Shown here: piece after piece, positions 1 through 9,645 of the stretch
Numbering within the stretch: position 1 is the first letter of the stretch
How the letters are laid out: the number at the start of each line of letters is the position of its first letter
Source: Hyphomicrobiales bacterium
Lineage (GTDB): Bacteria; Pseudomonadota; Alphaproteobacteria; Rhizobiales; Rhizobiaceae
Direction: 5' to 3'
NCBI GenBank assembly: GCA_900473205.1
Contig: UCLB01000028.1
Location: 1 to 64,000, forward strand
Length of the DNA stretch: 64,000 nucleotides
Position numbers and translations under genes: made by a program
Notes under the pieces: model-generated
What the model was told of the DNA's origin: nothing
Databases searched by the model: none
Seen by the model: only the letters and a program-made list of their open reading frames with translations

Positions 1-7
1 CGCTGGA

Positions 8-84
<77 letters not shown>

Positions 85-294
85 ACGAAACTTGTAACAG
101 CTTCCACTCGGGGATGCGTCCTCACACGCTCTTCGTCATAAGCCTTGAGTGGTTTGTGGAATGGCTGACATATTAGATTATTCGATCAACTTCTCCTAAA
201 ATCAAGTTTTTATCGATCGATAGCGTGCGCTATCAGGAAAGTGAGACGTGGTTTGCGTCTTACGCAATCGCCGTCCTGTTTAGGGGGAGATCGA

Positions 295-1748
295 ATGAAA
301 AAACTGTCCATATATTTGCTCGTCACATCTGCAGCTTTCAGCGCGGCGTGGACCACAGCAGATGCGCAATCGGCTCGCACGCGCACATGTCCGAAAAGTT
401 TTGTTTTTTGGACATGACCAAGGAATTACGCAACAAGATGACCGGGAACTAAACATCGGCACTTGCAGGTGATGTACTGATGCAAAAGCCAATGGGCAAT
501 CGTATGAGCCCGGAATTGAATCAGTTCTGCGCAATGCTCACACAACGATCGGCAACGCCGAGCTTTTCATCGTCGATCTTCGTTTCTGGGTTGGCACCAC
601 TGGCTATGTTAACAATTGGGCGCCAAGACATTGGCGGCTGATTGGGCCGATCTCGGCTTCGGCTTCATGGGCGCTGTGGACGCAGCAGACGGCGAGGTCG
701 GCATGATCTATATGCTCAAAATAATGGACGAGGCTGGCATCAGGTCGGGGGGGGGGGGGGGCCCAAACCTCACCGTAGTGCGCCAGCCGGTTTTCCAGAA
801 ACTGGAGCGGGTCCGAGTTGCCATGGTGTATGCACTGCCTGCTGGCCCGTAGCATCGCCTTCCGAGACGGTCCGCGACCGGAAGGGAAACGAGGGTGCCG
901 AGCAATGGAGACCGAATACTCTGAAGCTGACCCAGAGCATGACGGTGACCGCTGGCCAGTTTTCCCAGTTGAAATTGATCCGCGATTCTCTCGTCGCCCG
1001 CCGCACCGAAGCGCACGTGGCACGCCCGATCGACATTCCCAAGGACAGCCAGACCTCGGTCGAGCTGCAGGGCAGACGTATGTGCTGGGCGACATAGCCG
1101 GCTATTATTTCTACAATATGGACTCCAAGGATGAGCAGGTCCAGATGCTAGCGTTCGCGGCGCCAAGGGATATGCCGACTTCGCGATTTTCTCCATTCAC
1201 ATGCACGAGAACCGCTAGGCCTTTCAGGCCTGTTCACAGGATCCAACGGACTACGCGGTCCGCCTTGCCCATTGTCTATTAGACAATGGGCTCGACGTGT
1301 TTCATGGTCATGGTAATCACACCATGCGGGAATCGAGATCTACAAGGGGCAGCCGATTTTCTACAATCTCGGCAATCTCTTGGTTCATCGTTTTGGCACC
1401 GATGGCACACCGTATGACGGTGATGGTAAGACCTATATCGAGGATGCTAAAGTTGGCGAACAGTGACTGCAGCAGAAAATCAACGTGATGGCCTACATCG
1501 CTGAAGTCGATTACAAGGACGGTCACCTGACCCAGGTCGGCATCCACCCCGCCAACCTCGCATTGGGCAAGGACAGGCCCTGTCGCCCATGAACATTCCC
1601 ATGAGGTTATCGCGGGAAATGCGGAGCGAACCCAGCGTTCAAAGCCGTGGACCGATATGACCATCAAGATGGCGTTGGCTATATCGACGTGCCTGATGCC
1701 TCGACCGTTCCGGTTGGTACTGACATCCGGGCCAACTTCGACCGATAA
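295..1748 (+). pseudogene. decayed CapA-family (PGA_cap, calcineurin-like) secreted protein
   Basis: No single reading frame spans this stretch, but pieces of one CapA-type protein can be read in order in all three forward frames. The start at 295 follows a GGGGGA site and encodes a signal peptide (MKKLSIYLLVTSAAFSAAW...) that stops after about 40 codons. Then come GDVLMQKP near 475, TIGNAELFIVDL near 545, MYMLKIMDEAGI-like sequence near 705, NLTVVRQPVFQKLERVRVAMV-type sequence from 766, a YVLGD piece near 1078, FAIFSIHMHEN near 1183, and GIEIYKGQPIFYNLGNLL near 1330. That last string, preceded by GHGNHTM, is the typical C-terminal metallophosphatase-fold signature of CapA/PgsA proteins. The last homologous frame ends at a TAA at 1746-1748. 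At least five frameshifts and several stops make it non-functional. The family is linked to capsule or poly-gamma-glutamate synthesis; the original role here is unknown. Confidence 0.8.
747..761 (+). repeat. poly-G tract of 15 bases
   Basis: Fifteen consecutive G residues lie inside the CapA-like pseudogene, between codons for DEAGI and PNLTV. In the frame that continues the homology the tract encodes a run of glycines, where related proteins usually have a short Gly/Ala-rich turn, so the run itself does not break the local frame. Such a tract is prone to slippage and to sequencing error. Confidence 0.95.
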
Positions 1749-2019
1749 CGATGCGAACACCTACGGGACGGCCTATCTGCCGTCGCGCAGGTACAATTGA
1801 ATCTAGCGGTGCCTTTAGCTAGGTCTCCCGACAAGGCGGTATCGTGTTGTCGTATTCCGCACTCTTGACGAACACGTCAAACTGGGCGTTTAACGGAAAT
1901 CCCATACTTCAACGCTTCGTTCAGAAAGTCACGACTAAGAGCCATCTGCGTCTGCGTGATGAAAGGCCCTTACAATCATCGCTGAACCTGGCCGATTATT
2001 TATTTCCTCTGGAGAGATT

Positions 2020-3408
2020 ATGAGTGCGTCTGATATTCAGCTTCTTTTGACTGCCTTTGGCGGTGTGGTTTTTCTTGTGGTTTTGATCGTCTCTCGCATC
2101 AGACTGCATCCGCTCCTCGCACTCATCATCACCTCGATTACCGTCGGCCTGTTGACCGGTATGCCGACGGACAAGCTGATCAAGTCGATCGAGAGCGGCG
2201 CTGGTAATACATTGGGCGCCGTAGGACTGGTCGTGGCTCTCGGTGCCATGCTGGGAAAAATCCTGGCGGATGCCGGCGTGACGGAAAGTATTGCCGACAT
2301 CATCATCCGTAAGACATCGACGCGGATGCTACCCTGGGCGATGGCGGGTGCTGCCTTCGTTATCGGCATACCGATGTTTTTCGAGGTCGGTCTCGTCGTG
2401 CTGCTGCCGCTGATCTTCAGTGTTGCGCGCAAGCTTGAGGCCACATCGGCCGTCCGTGGCTCGGCCTATGTCTATGTCGGTGTTCCCGTCATCGCCGCAC
2501 TGGCCGCCATGCACGGCATGGTTCCGCCGCATCCCGGCCCCCTGACGGCGATCGCATCTTTGAACACCAACATAGGCGCGACGATGTTGTATGGCTTCAT
2601 CGCAGCCATCCCTGCGATCGTACTTGCTGGCCCATTGTACGGCGCCTTCATCGCCCCAAGGCTCACGGTGAAGCCGGACGATGCTTTGATCAATCAGTAT
2701 TCCCCGGCGGAAGTGGAGGGCCAAGCCGCTAAGACCCCACCGGGACTGGGCATCAGCCTCCTGACTGCATTGCTGCCCGCGGTGTTGATGCTCGTCAATG
2801 CGATCGCCGAATTGGTCTTCGCAAAGGATTCGGCCATTGTCCGTATCGCGGGCTTCTTGGGCGACCCGGTGATCGCGATGCTGATCGGTGTCTTGTTTGC
2901 CGCGTGGGTGCTCGTATTTGCGCGTGGCGGTGTTTCCGAAGATTTGCGCAAATCAATGTCCGCCAGCGTCAAGCCCATCGCCAATGTGCTGCTGATCATC
3001 GCGGGCGGGGGTGCCTTCCAGCATGTGCTCACAGATGCAAAAGTCGGTGACGCGATCGTCCACCTCAGCCAACAATTTGCGCTTTCGCCCCTGATTCTCG
3101 GCTGGATCATTTCGATGCTGCTCTCCGTTTCAACCGGCTCTGCCACGGTCGGCATTGTGGGGGCATCCGGTCTGCTTGCACCTCTTGCGGGAGGCGAAGC
3201 ATTGAACGTACCTCTGCTTGCCTTGTCGATTGGCTGCGGCTCACTCTTCTTCAATTATGCCAACCATGCCGGTTTCTGGCTAGTGAAGGAATCGTTCGGG
3301 ATGTCGATGGGCGAGGCCACCGCAACGATTTCCGTTATTCAATCGATCGTCTCGGTGGTTGGCCTGATCATGGTGCTGCTGATGAACCTTCTACCGCCGG
3401 TGATGTAG
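2020..3408 (+). CDS. GntP-family permease (gluconate/organic acid:H+ symporter type)
   Basis: This 462-residue, very hydrophobic protein has the length and layout of the GntP family: about 12 membrane segments, a Gly-rich GLVVALGAMLGKILADAGVTE segment near residue 75, an HGMVPPHPGP motif near residue 165 and an NYANHAGFWLVKE motif near residue 415. The start ATG is preceded by CTCTGGAGAG. GntP proteins take up gluconate, idonate, glycerate or related hydroxy acids with protons; the substrate cannot be read from the sequence. It lies upstream of a TctD/TctE-like two-component pair, the TctCBA transporter and a C-C lyase, all on the same strand, so a carboxylate substrate and regulation by that pair are likely. 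The 85-bp gap to the response regulator shows no obvious terminator. Confidence 0.9.
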   Translation: MSASDIQLLLTAFGGVVFLVVLIVSRIRLHPLLALIITSITVGLLTGMPTDKLIKSIESGAGNTLGAVGLVVALGAMLGKILADAGVTESIADIIIRKTSTRMLPWAMAGAAFVIGIPMFFEVGLVVLLPLIFSVARKLEATSAVRGSAYVYVGVPVIAALAAMHGMVPPHPGPLTAIASLNTNIGATMLYGFIAAIPAIVLAGPLYGAFIAPRLTVKPDDALINQYSPAEVEGQAAKTPPGLGISLLTALLPAVLMLVNAIAELVFAKDSAIVRIAGFLGDPVIAMLIGVLFAAWVLVFARGGVSEDLRKSMSASVKPIANVLLIIAGGGAFQHVLTDAKVGDAIVHLSQQFALSPLILGWIISMLLSVSTGSATVGIVGASGLLAPLAGGEALNVPLLALSIGCGSLFFNYANHAGFWLVKESFGMSMGEATATISVIQSIVSVVGLIMVLLMNLLPPVM

Positions 3409-3493
3409 TCGAAGTGAGAAGGATGCGCTCGCCTGAGATCAGTCGGGCAGCTCTCTTGACGGCGTCTGGCAAAGGCAATGGCGGAGCGATTTT

Positions 3494-4162
3494 ATGAAGA
3501 TATTGCTGATCGAAGACGACACAGAGCTTGCTGAATGGCTGATGAGAGCGCTCGCACGCTACAATTTCATGACGGAGTGGTCCGAGGATGGAGCCGTTGC
3601 GAACCAGCGCCTTCAGACGGAAGAATTCGACGCGGTCATTCTTGATTTAGGTCTCCCGGAAATGGACGGGCGATCATTGCTGTCAATCATGCGCGCGCGG
3701 GGAGATACAACGCCAACGCTTATCCTGACGGCCAGGGATTCGCTGGCAGAGCGTATTGAAAGCCTCCATCAGGGCGCCGACGACTTTCTTGCTAAGCCTT
3801 TCGCCATAGAGGAGCTGGAGGCACGGTTAGTCGCTCTGGTTCGCAGGGCTCATGGAAAAAATGCTGGAACCTTTTCCTCCGGCCCATTGAGCTACAATTC
3901 GTCAGAACAGCGTTTCTCACTCGATGGTGAAGTCATCGAATTGACGCCAAGGGAGCATTCGATGTTACGCATTCTGCTGCAACATGCAGGTGAACCGATG
4001 TCGAAACAGAAAATTATCGACCGGATGTTTTCCTATGACGTGGATATCCAGTTGGATGCGGTCGAGGTCATCGCACACCGCTTGCGCAAGAAACTCGGCA
4101 ATGCTGTCCATATCCGTACATTGAGAGGACTTGGATATGTGCTGGAAGTCGATTCTGCATGA
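3494..4162 (+). CDS. OmpR/TctD-like response regulator
   Basis: The 222-residue protein is a two-domain OmpR-family regulator. The receiver domain (about 1-115) has the acidic pair after IED at 8-9, the phosphorylatable Asp51 in ILDLGLPEMDG, Thr79 and Lys101. The winged-helix DNA-binding domain occupies about 125-220, with LTPREHSMLRILLQH and a RTLRGLGYVLE end. Its stop overlaps the start of the histidine kinase by four bases (ATGA), so the two are translationally coupled. Position between gntP and tctCBA is that of TctD, which controls tricarboxylate uptake in enteric bacteria; control of the neighbouring transport genes is an inference. Confidence 0.93.
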   Translation: MKILLIEDDTELAEWLMRALARYNFMTEWSEDGAVANQRLQTEEFDAVILDLGLPEMDGRSLLSIMRARGDTTPTLILTARDSLAERIESLHQGADDFLAKPFAIEELEARLVALVRRAHGKNAGTFSSGPLSYNSSEQRFSLDGEVIELTPREHSMLRILLQHAGEPMSKQKIIDRMFSYDVDIQLDAVEVIAHRLRKKLGNAVHIRTLRGLGYVLEVDSA

Positions 4163-5583
4163 GTGAAAACCGTCTGATGGACCGGCCCGGTCGTCGATTG
4201 ACCGCCACACTCGCACTTTGGACATTACCAGCACTGATCGTTGGTATGATGTCGACGCTGTGGTTCAGTGCCACGACCATCAACGAGTTGGCCGACAGCG
4301 CCTATGATCGATCTCTGGCCGGCGCCATCCGCGCAATTGATTCCAATATCTCGACGGAAAGCGGCGGGGTTGGTGTCGAACAACCCTATCAGCTGTTCAA
4401 GTTTTTCGAGCTGACAGCACAGGGTGCGGTGTATTTCAACGTCTACACCGACGACGGTCTGGTTCAGATCGGAGACGTCTTGCTGCCGCCCGCTCCGGAT
4501 ATCAACAGCGGGGAGTTGAGGTTTCAGGATGCGACCTACCTCGGGCAGACGATCCGCCTCGGGTCGCTGAAGCGGCCACTCTCACCCACTACCCCTGACG
4601 GGGCTCAGATCATCATTCAGGTGGCTGAGACAAAGAGATCCCGTATCGCATTTCAAAATGAACTGATCACCCGCGCGGTTCTTCGTGACATTCTGGTCAT
4701 CGTAGCGCTGTCGCTTCTGCTTGCCGCTGGCGTCTACGCCTCTGTAAAGCCGCTCAACCGCCTACGCGATGCGATCGACAAGAGACAATCGGACGATCTC
4801 ACCTCGATCGAGGTTGCCTCTCTGCCGCTGGAAGTCCGTCCGTTGGTTGAGGCGGTCAATCGGCTGATGCAGCGCAACGTCGAGCAGGCGAATCAACAAC
4901 GACGGTTTCTGGATGACGCTTCCCATCAGCTCAGGACGCCAATGGCAATCCTCAGAACACAAATCGACGTTGCCCTTCATCAGGGGGATCTGGACGATGT
5001 TCGCAAAACGCTGGCATCATCGCGTGACGTGCTCGACCGTTCCGTGCGCACGACGAACCAGCTTCTGGCCTTAGCAAGAGCGCGGACGTCACAAGGATAC
5101 GAAGCCTACCCGCTGGATCGACTTTCTCTTGAAGAGACCATTGCAGACACCGTCAGAATGTTATGGTCGCGTATTCGCAGCCGGCATATGGACTGTGTAT
5201 TCGAACCTCCTGAATACAAAGTGTCTGTGCGCGCAAATGAGGGGCTTTTGCAGGAAGCGCTTGTCAATATTATCGACAACGCGATTGCTTACGCTCCTTC
5301 GAAATCGGTCATATCTATTCGGCTTTTCATTGAAGGCAAACATGCCGTCATCGAAGTGATGGATGAAGGACCTGGTATGACGGAAAAAGAGATTTCGCAC
5401 GCCGGGTCGCGGTTTCGGCGCGGTTCCACAAAACGCTCCGTCGATGGCAGCGGCCTTGGTCTGGCGATTGCGTTGACGGTTTCCCGCGCTTCGGGCGGCA
5501 TGATGGAAGTGCGCAATCGCTCTGACAGAAGCGGGCTTGCCGTTCGCATTCTGCTGCCGATCCTCCAGGCAACTTCGGATTGA
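4159..5583 (+). CDS. TctE-like sensor histidine kinase
   Basis: This 474-residue membrane kinase has a first membrane segment near residues 17-38, a periplasmic sensing region to about 175, and a second segment near 176-195 followed by a HAMP-like linker. The dimerisation/phospho-acceptor box is FLDDASHQLRTPMAIL near residue 250. The ATPase domain shows NIIDNAIAYAP (N box), DEGPGM (G1) and GSGLGLAIA (G2). The periplasmic region fits the TctE group (2CSK_N-like), whose members sense tricarboxylates. It is coupled to the response regulator by ATGA overlap and precedes tctC. Confidence 0.92.
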   Translation: MSENRLMDRPGRRLTATLALWTLPALIVGMMSTLWFSATTINELADSAYDRSLAGAIRAIDSNISTESGGVGVEQPYQLFKFFELTAQGAVYFNVYTDDGLVQIGDVLLPPAPDINSGELRFQDATYLGQTIRLGSLKRPLSPTTPDGAQIIIQVAETKRSRIAFQNELITRAVLRDILVIVALSLLLAAGVYASVKPLNRLRDAIDKRQSDDLTSIEVASLPLEVRPLVEAVNRLMQRNVEQANQQRRFLDDASHQLRTPMAILRTQIDVALHQGDLDDVRKTLASSRDVLDRSVRTTNQLLALARARTSQGYEAYPLDRLSLEETIADTVRMLWSRIRSRHMDCVFEPPEYKVSVRANEGLLQEALVNIIDNAIAYAPSKSVISIRLFIEGKHAVIEVMDEGPGMTEKEISHAGSRFRRGSTKRSVDGSGLGLAIALTVSRASGGMMEVRNRSDRSGLAVRILLPILQATSD

Positions 5584-5665
5584 AAGCTGTTTGAAAGCTT
5601 CGGTCGGATATACCGAAATGGGTGCAGATGGAGGTCTGCAGTCAAAAGTCGTGGAGGAGATTTCT

Positions 5666-6654
5666 ATGAAATACAGCGTTTCCGCGCGTCTGCGGCCGTT
5701 TTCCTATGTGCAGTTTCCGGCGCGCCCGTAACCGCACTTGCAGAGCCAGCAAAACCCGAATGCATCGCACCGGCTCAGCCGGGTGGCGGCTTCGACATCA
5801 CCTGCAAGCTCGCCCAGGCATCCTTGCAGAAGTCCGGTGCACTCAAGACGCAGTTGCGCGTGTCTTATATGCCTGGCGGTATTGGGGCTGTCGCTTACAA
5901 TTCCATCGTCGGCCAGCGCCGCGCGGAGCCCGGCACCATCGTTGCCTTCTCTGCCGGTTCGCTTCTGAATATTGCCCAGGGTAAATTCGGCGCATATTCT
6001 GAGAAGGATGTTCGCTGGGTAGCCAATATCGGCACGGATTACGGTGCCGTTGTTGTGCAGCAAGATAGTCCCCACAAATCCCTCACCGACTTGATGGCCG
6101 CAATCAAGGCTGATCCGGCTTCTGTCATCATTGGTGCAGGTGGAACCATCGGGAGCCAGGACTGGATGAAGGCGGCAATGGCGGCACGGGCTGCTGGCGT
6201 CGATTACAAATCCATGCGGTTTGTCGCATTCGAAGGCGGCGGCGATTGCGCGACGGCTCTGCAGGGCGGCCATGTGCACGTCTGCATGAACGACGTTGGC
6301 GATAGCCATGCTGCAATCGATGGCGGCGCACCTTTGAAGCGTCTCGCCATATTCTCAGAGCAACGCCTTGCTGGAAAACTGGCCGATGTGCCCACGGCTG
6401 TCGAACAGGGCTTTGACATCAAATGGCCTATTGCGCGCGGATTCTACGTCAGTCCAGACGTCAGCGATGCGGACTACAAGTGGTGGGGCGAGGCTTTAGC
6501 GGCAACGATGACGTCGCCGGAATATGCCAAGCTGCTTCAGGAGCGCAATCTGTTTCCTATGCCGATGACGGCTGAGGAAACAACGGCGTTCGTGAACAAA
6601 CAGGTCGCAGCCTATAAGACACTTGCAGCCGACTTTGGCCTGACGACAAAGTAG
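5666..6654 (+). pseudogene. tctC: TctC-like tripartite tricarboxylate-binding protein, frameshifted in the signal peptide
   Basis: The body of the gene encodes a periplasmic binding protein of the TctC (Bug) family: after APAQPGGGFDITCKLAQ, it continues with VSYMPGGIGAVAYNSIVG and ends with FGLTTK, about 300 residues in all. A good start exists at 5666 (GTGGAGGAG then ATG) and gives MKYSVSAR, but that frame stops after about 21 codons. The hydrophobic core and cleavage region (ASAAVFLCAVSGAPVTALA) and the whole mature protein lie in another frame, which has no ATG, GTG or TTG between the in-frame stop at 5581 and TTG at 5824. One small indel around 5680-5695 would restore a normal signal peptide. 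Either the gene is inactive or there is a sequencing error; starting at 5824 would give a protein with no signal peptide. Confidence 0.8.
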
Positions 6655-6664
6655 GATTGCACTC

Positions 6665-7105
6665 ATGACACAAGATCGCTTCCTTGGCGTCGCAGCACTT
6701 GCTTTGGCCGCTGTCATGATAGCCTTCGGTTATAATCTTCAGGCGCCATTTGCTTACGAACCGGTAGGGACGAGAGCATTTCCGTTGATGGCCGCAGGTG
6801 CCATTGCGATTTGCGGATTGCTCCTCGTGCTGAAGCCAGGTCAAGCGAATACGACAGAAGGATCGGGCATCACTCGCCCGATCCTCATTCTCTCTGTTTG
6901 CCTCTTGGCATATGCTCTTCTCTTCCAATCCATCGGCTTCGTCATATCGACGGCGGTCATGATGATCCCGATTGCGATGGTGTTTGGTGCACTGTGGTGG
7001 CAGGGTGCGATAACAGGCGTCGTACTTGCCGTTTCATCTTATCTCCTCTTCGACACAGTTCTCGATGTTGTTTTGCCGGTTGGACCATTCGGGGGAATCA
7101 TCTGA
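6665..7105 (+). CDS. tctB: TctB-like small membrane subunit
   Basis: This 146-residue protein has four predicted membrane segments and the size of TctB subunits of tripartite tricarboxylate transporters. It sits in the standard order C-B-A, 10 bp after tctC, and its stop overlaps the tctA start (TGATG). The start ATG (6665) follows AGGATTGCACTC. TctB sequences are poorly conserved, so the call rests on size, topology and position. It would sit in the inner membrane with TctA and serve uptake of a carboxylate driven by an ion gradient. Confidence 0.85.
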   Translation: MTQDRFLGVAALALAAVMIAFGYNLQAPFAYEPVGTRAFPLMAAGAIAICGLLLVLKPGQANTTEGSGITRPILILSVCLLAYALLFQSIGFVISTAVMMIPIAMVFGALWWQGAITGVVLAVSSYLLFDTVLDVVLPVGPFGGII

Positions 7106-8634
7106 TGGAAACCCTGTCTTATCTCGGCCACGGCTTTGGTATCGCACTCCAGCCCAACAATCTTTTCCTGGCCGCGATTGGCGCGGTTGTCGGTACCATG
7201 GTTGGCGTATTGCCTGGACTTGGCCCGATCAACGCCGTTGCCATGTTGGTGCCTGTCGTCTTCGCACTCGGTCTCACACCGGAATCCTCGTTGATTCTGA
7301 TGGCGGCGATCTACATCGGATCTGAATATGGTGGCCGGATCAGCGCGATCCTTTTGAACGTTCCCGGCGAAGCATCCGCAGTCATGACCACCATCGAAGG
7401 ATATCCGCTAGCGCGACAGGGCAAAGCGGGCATCGCTCTGTCACTCTCCGCCTGGACATCCTTTGTCGGGTCGGCGATCGCGACCGTCGGCATCGTACTG
7501 GCAGCTCCGGTTCTGGCGAGTTGGGCCTTGGCATTTGGTCCTATCGAATATGTCTCTTTGATGGTCTTTGCCTTCGCCTGTCTGACCGGCCTTCTGACGG
7601 ACCAGCCGGTCAAGGCTCTGCTTGCCATCATGCTTGGCCTTGCCATTTCGACGGTGGGGATCGATGCCAATTTGGGCGTCTATCGCTACACGTTCGGATC
7701 GCCCAATCTCGTGGATGGTGTCCAGTTTGCCACCGTCGTCATCGGTCTCTTTGCTATCAGTGAATTGCTGATCATGCTCGAGAGCATGAAAGGTGGAGCC
7801 GCGCCGCGTATCGAGCAGCTTGGACGACCATTGTTCAACCGCGCTGAAATGAAATTCACCAATGCCGCGACGATGCGTGGTTCTCTGATCGGCTTTTTCG
7901 TGGGAATCCTTCCTGGTGCCGGAGGCACTGTCGCCTGCGCACTCGCCTACACCACCGAAAAGCGCGTGGTGGAGCGGAGCGATCCTGAAGGCAGCCGTTT
8001 CGGCCAGGGCGATATGCGTGGTCTCGCATCCGTGGAAGCGGCAAACAACAGCGCGTCGAACAGCAATTTCATACCCATGCTGACGCTCGGAATACCAAGT
8101 TCGGGAACGACGGCTATCATGCTGGGCGTGCTGACGCTGTATAATATAACACCAGGGCCTGCGCTTTTCCGCACGCAGCCTGACCTCGTCTGGGGCCTGA
8201 TTGCATCCTTGTTCATCGGCAACATCATTCTTCTGGCGATAAACATTCCCCTCGTTGGCCTGTTTGCCAAGATGCTGTCCGTTCCAGCCTGGGTCCTCGT
8301 ACCATTCATCGTGGTCGTCAGCGCAATCGGTGTCTATTCAGGCAAATCGACCACATTCGATCTGGTGCTTATGGTGGTGCTTGGCGTGGGAGCCTATTTC
8401 TTGCGGCGGTTCGGGGTTCCCACGGCACCTCTCATTCTCGGGCTCGTGCTTGGAAAAATCCTGGAGCAAAGCCTGAGACGGGCGCTTTCCCTTTCGGCTG
8501 GCGATGTGGCTATTCTCTGGTCGAGCCCGATCTCCATCGTCTTGTGGGTCATGGCCGTCGCTGTCCTGCTTGCGCCGATCCTTATGCCACGGTTCAGAAA
8601 GTGGCGTGAGAAGACCGTTATGGAAACTGACTGA
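7105..8634 (+). CDS. tctA: TctA-like large membrane subunit
   Basis: The ATG at 7105 overlaps the tctB stop and gives a 509-residue, highly hydrophobic protein. An open frame extends upstream to 6811, but that stretch is antiphase to tctB and has no TctA-like sequence. TctA hallmarks are clear: GTMVGVLPGLGPINAVAML near residue 30, YGGRISAILLNVPGEASAVMT near residue 75, and GILPGAGGTVACALAYTTEK near residue 270. SNFIPMLTLGIPSSGTTAIM follows near residue 320. It is the transport channel of the tripartite system that receives substrate from TctC. If the upstream tctC is really broken, this subunit would lack its cognate binding protein. Confidence 0.95.
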   Translation: METLSYLGHGFGIALQPNNLFLAAIGAVVGTMVGVLPGLGPINAVAMLVPVVFALGLTPESSLILMAAIYIGSEYGGRISAILLNVPGEASAVMTTIEGYPLARQGKAGIALSLSAWTSFVGSAIATVGIVLAAPVLASWALAFGPIEYVSLMVFAFACLTGLLTDQPVKALLAIMLGLAISTVGIDANLGVYRYTFGSPNLVDGVQFATVVIGLFAISELLIMLESMKGGAAPRIEQLGRPLFNRAEMKFTNAATMRGSLIGFFVGILPGAGGTVACALAYTTEKRVVERSDPEGSRFGQGDMRGLASVEAANNSASNSNFIPMLTLGIPSSGTTAIMLGVLTLYNITPGPALFRTQPDLVWGLIASLFIGNIILLAINIPLVGLFAKMLSVPAWVLVPFIVVVSAIGVYSGKSTTFDLVLMVVLGVGAYFLRRFGVPTAPLILGLVLGKILEQSLRRALSLSAGDVAILWSSPISIVLWVMAVAVLLAPILMPRFRKWREKTVMETD

Positions 8635-8642
8635 GGACGCCC

Positions 8643-9547
8643 ATGCCCTACCTCGTCGAAGCTGACACACAACGTCCCTCTGCCGGAGAGCAGTTGCGGC
8701 ACATGCTAGAAACCCCGGGTATCGTGCAGATGCCCGGCGCACATAACGGGTTGGCCGCTCTGCAAGCCAAGGCGGCCGGTTTAAGGCACTCTATCTCTCG
8801 GGCGCCGCTATGAGCGCGTCCATGGGATTGCCGGATCTGGGAATTCTCACTCTTGAGGACGGTCTGTTTTTTACCAGGCAAGTCGTCCGGGCCAGCGGGC
8901 TTCCTGTACTGGTGGATGTTGACACGGGTTTTGGTGAAGCCTTGAACGTGATGCACACGGTTCGCAGCCTTGAAGAAGCGGGCGCTGCGGCAGTGCAGAT
9001 CGAAGACCAGATTCTACCAAAAAAATGCGGCCATCTGAATGACAAAAAGCTTGCCACTGCCGATGATATGGCGGCAAAAATAGCAGCGGCAAGAAAGGCG
9101 CGGCGATCGCTCGTTATCGTGGCGCGCACCGATGCCGTGGCGAGCGAGGGTATTGAGAACGCGATCGACCGGGCCAGGCTCTACATCAAAGCTGGCGCGG
9201 ACGCCGTTTTTCCCGAAGCGCTGACAACAGAAGCAATGTTCCGCGAGTTTGCGGCGGCGATGGGAGCAAAGCCACTTCTGGCGAATATGACCGAGTTTGG
9301 CAAGTCGCCTGCCATGTCTGCGAAAGAGCTTGTATCCCTGAACTACAAAATGGTCATATGGCCAGTGTCTTCCCTGCGGATCGACAATCGCGCGCAGGAG
9401 GTTTTGTATCGCGAGCTTGCTGAACACGGCACCACTGCTAGCCTTATCGACAACATGCAGACCCGCGTGCAACTCTATGACCTGATCGACCTCGAAGGCT
9501 ATGAAGCGCTGGATTCAAGCATAATCGCCAGCCGTGTGCCACTGTAG
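8643..9547 (+). pseudogene. isocitrate lyase/PEP mutase family enzyme (methylisocitrate-lyase-like), frameshifted near 8779
   Basis: The natural start is the ATG at 8643, nine bases after the tctA stop. It encodes the expected N terminus (LRHMLETPGIVQMPGAHNGL, then LQAKAAG), after which this frame stops at 8813. From about 8780 the homologous sequence continues in another frame, KALYLSGAAMSASMGLPDLG, and runs to 9547. A single missing base in GGTTTAAGG (8776-8784) explains the break; one more base there would give GF-KALYLSG as in the family. The downstream part has VDVDTGFGE, the EDQILPKKCGH active-site loop and ARTDAVASEGI, placing it with PrpB-like lyases and oxaloacetate decarboxylases. 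It may have cleaved or decarboxylated the imported acid. A 245-residue product starting at 8810 would lack the first strands of the barrel. Confidence 0.82.
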
Positions 9548-9561
9548 GTGACAAGGTCAGC

Positions 9562-9595
9562 GCTTCCGATTCACAACGCCCTAATCGGAAGCTTT
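9562..9595 (+). terminator. stem-loop after the tct/lyase operon
   Basis: GCTTCCGATT at 9562-9571 pairs with AATCGGAAGC at 9583-9592, a perfect 10-bp stem with an 11-base loop, followed by TTT. It lies just past the lyase stop and before the convergent photolyase gene. The T run is short, so termination may be modest. Confidence 0.55.
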
Positions 9596-9645
9596 CATGT
9601 GAGGCTGTGAGACGAATTCTTGAAGGAAACGCTCGTCGTTTATCA

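Noticed and set aside
604-1196. several open frames on both strands around 604-1196
   Set aside because: They overlap one another; only the forward pieces matching CapA in order carry information, and none is a complete gene.
6811-7104. upstream extension of the tctA frame
   Set aside because: It overlaps tctB out of frame, and TctA homology begins only after the ATG at 7105.
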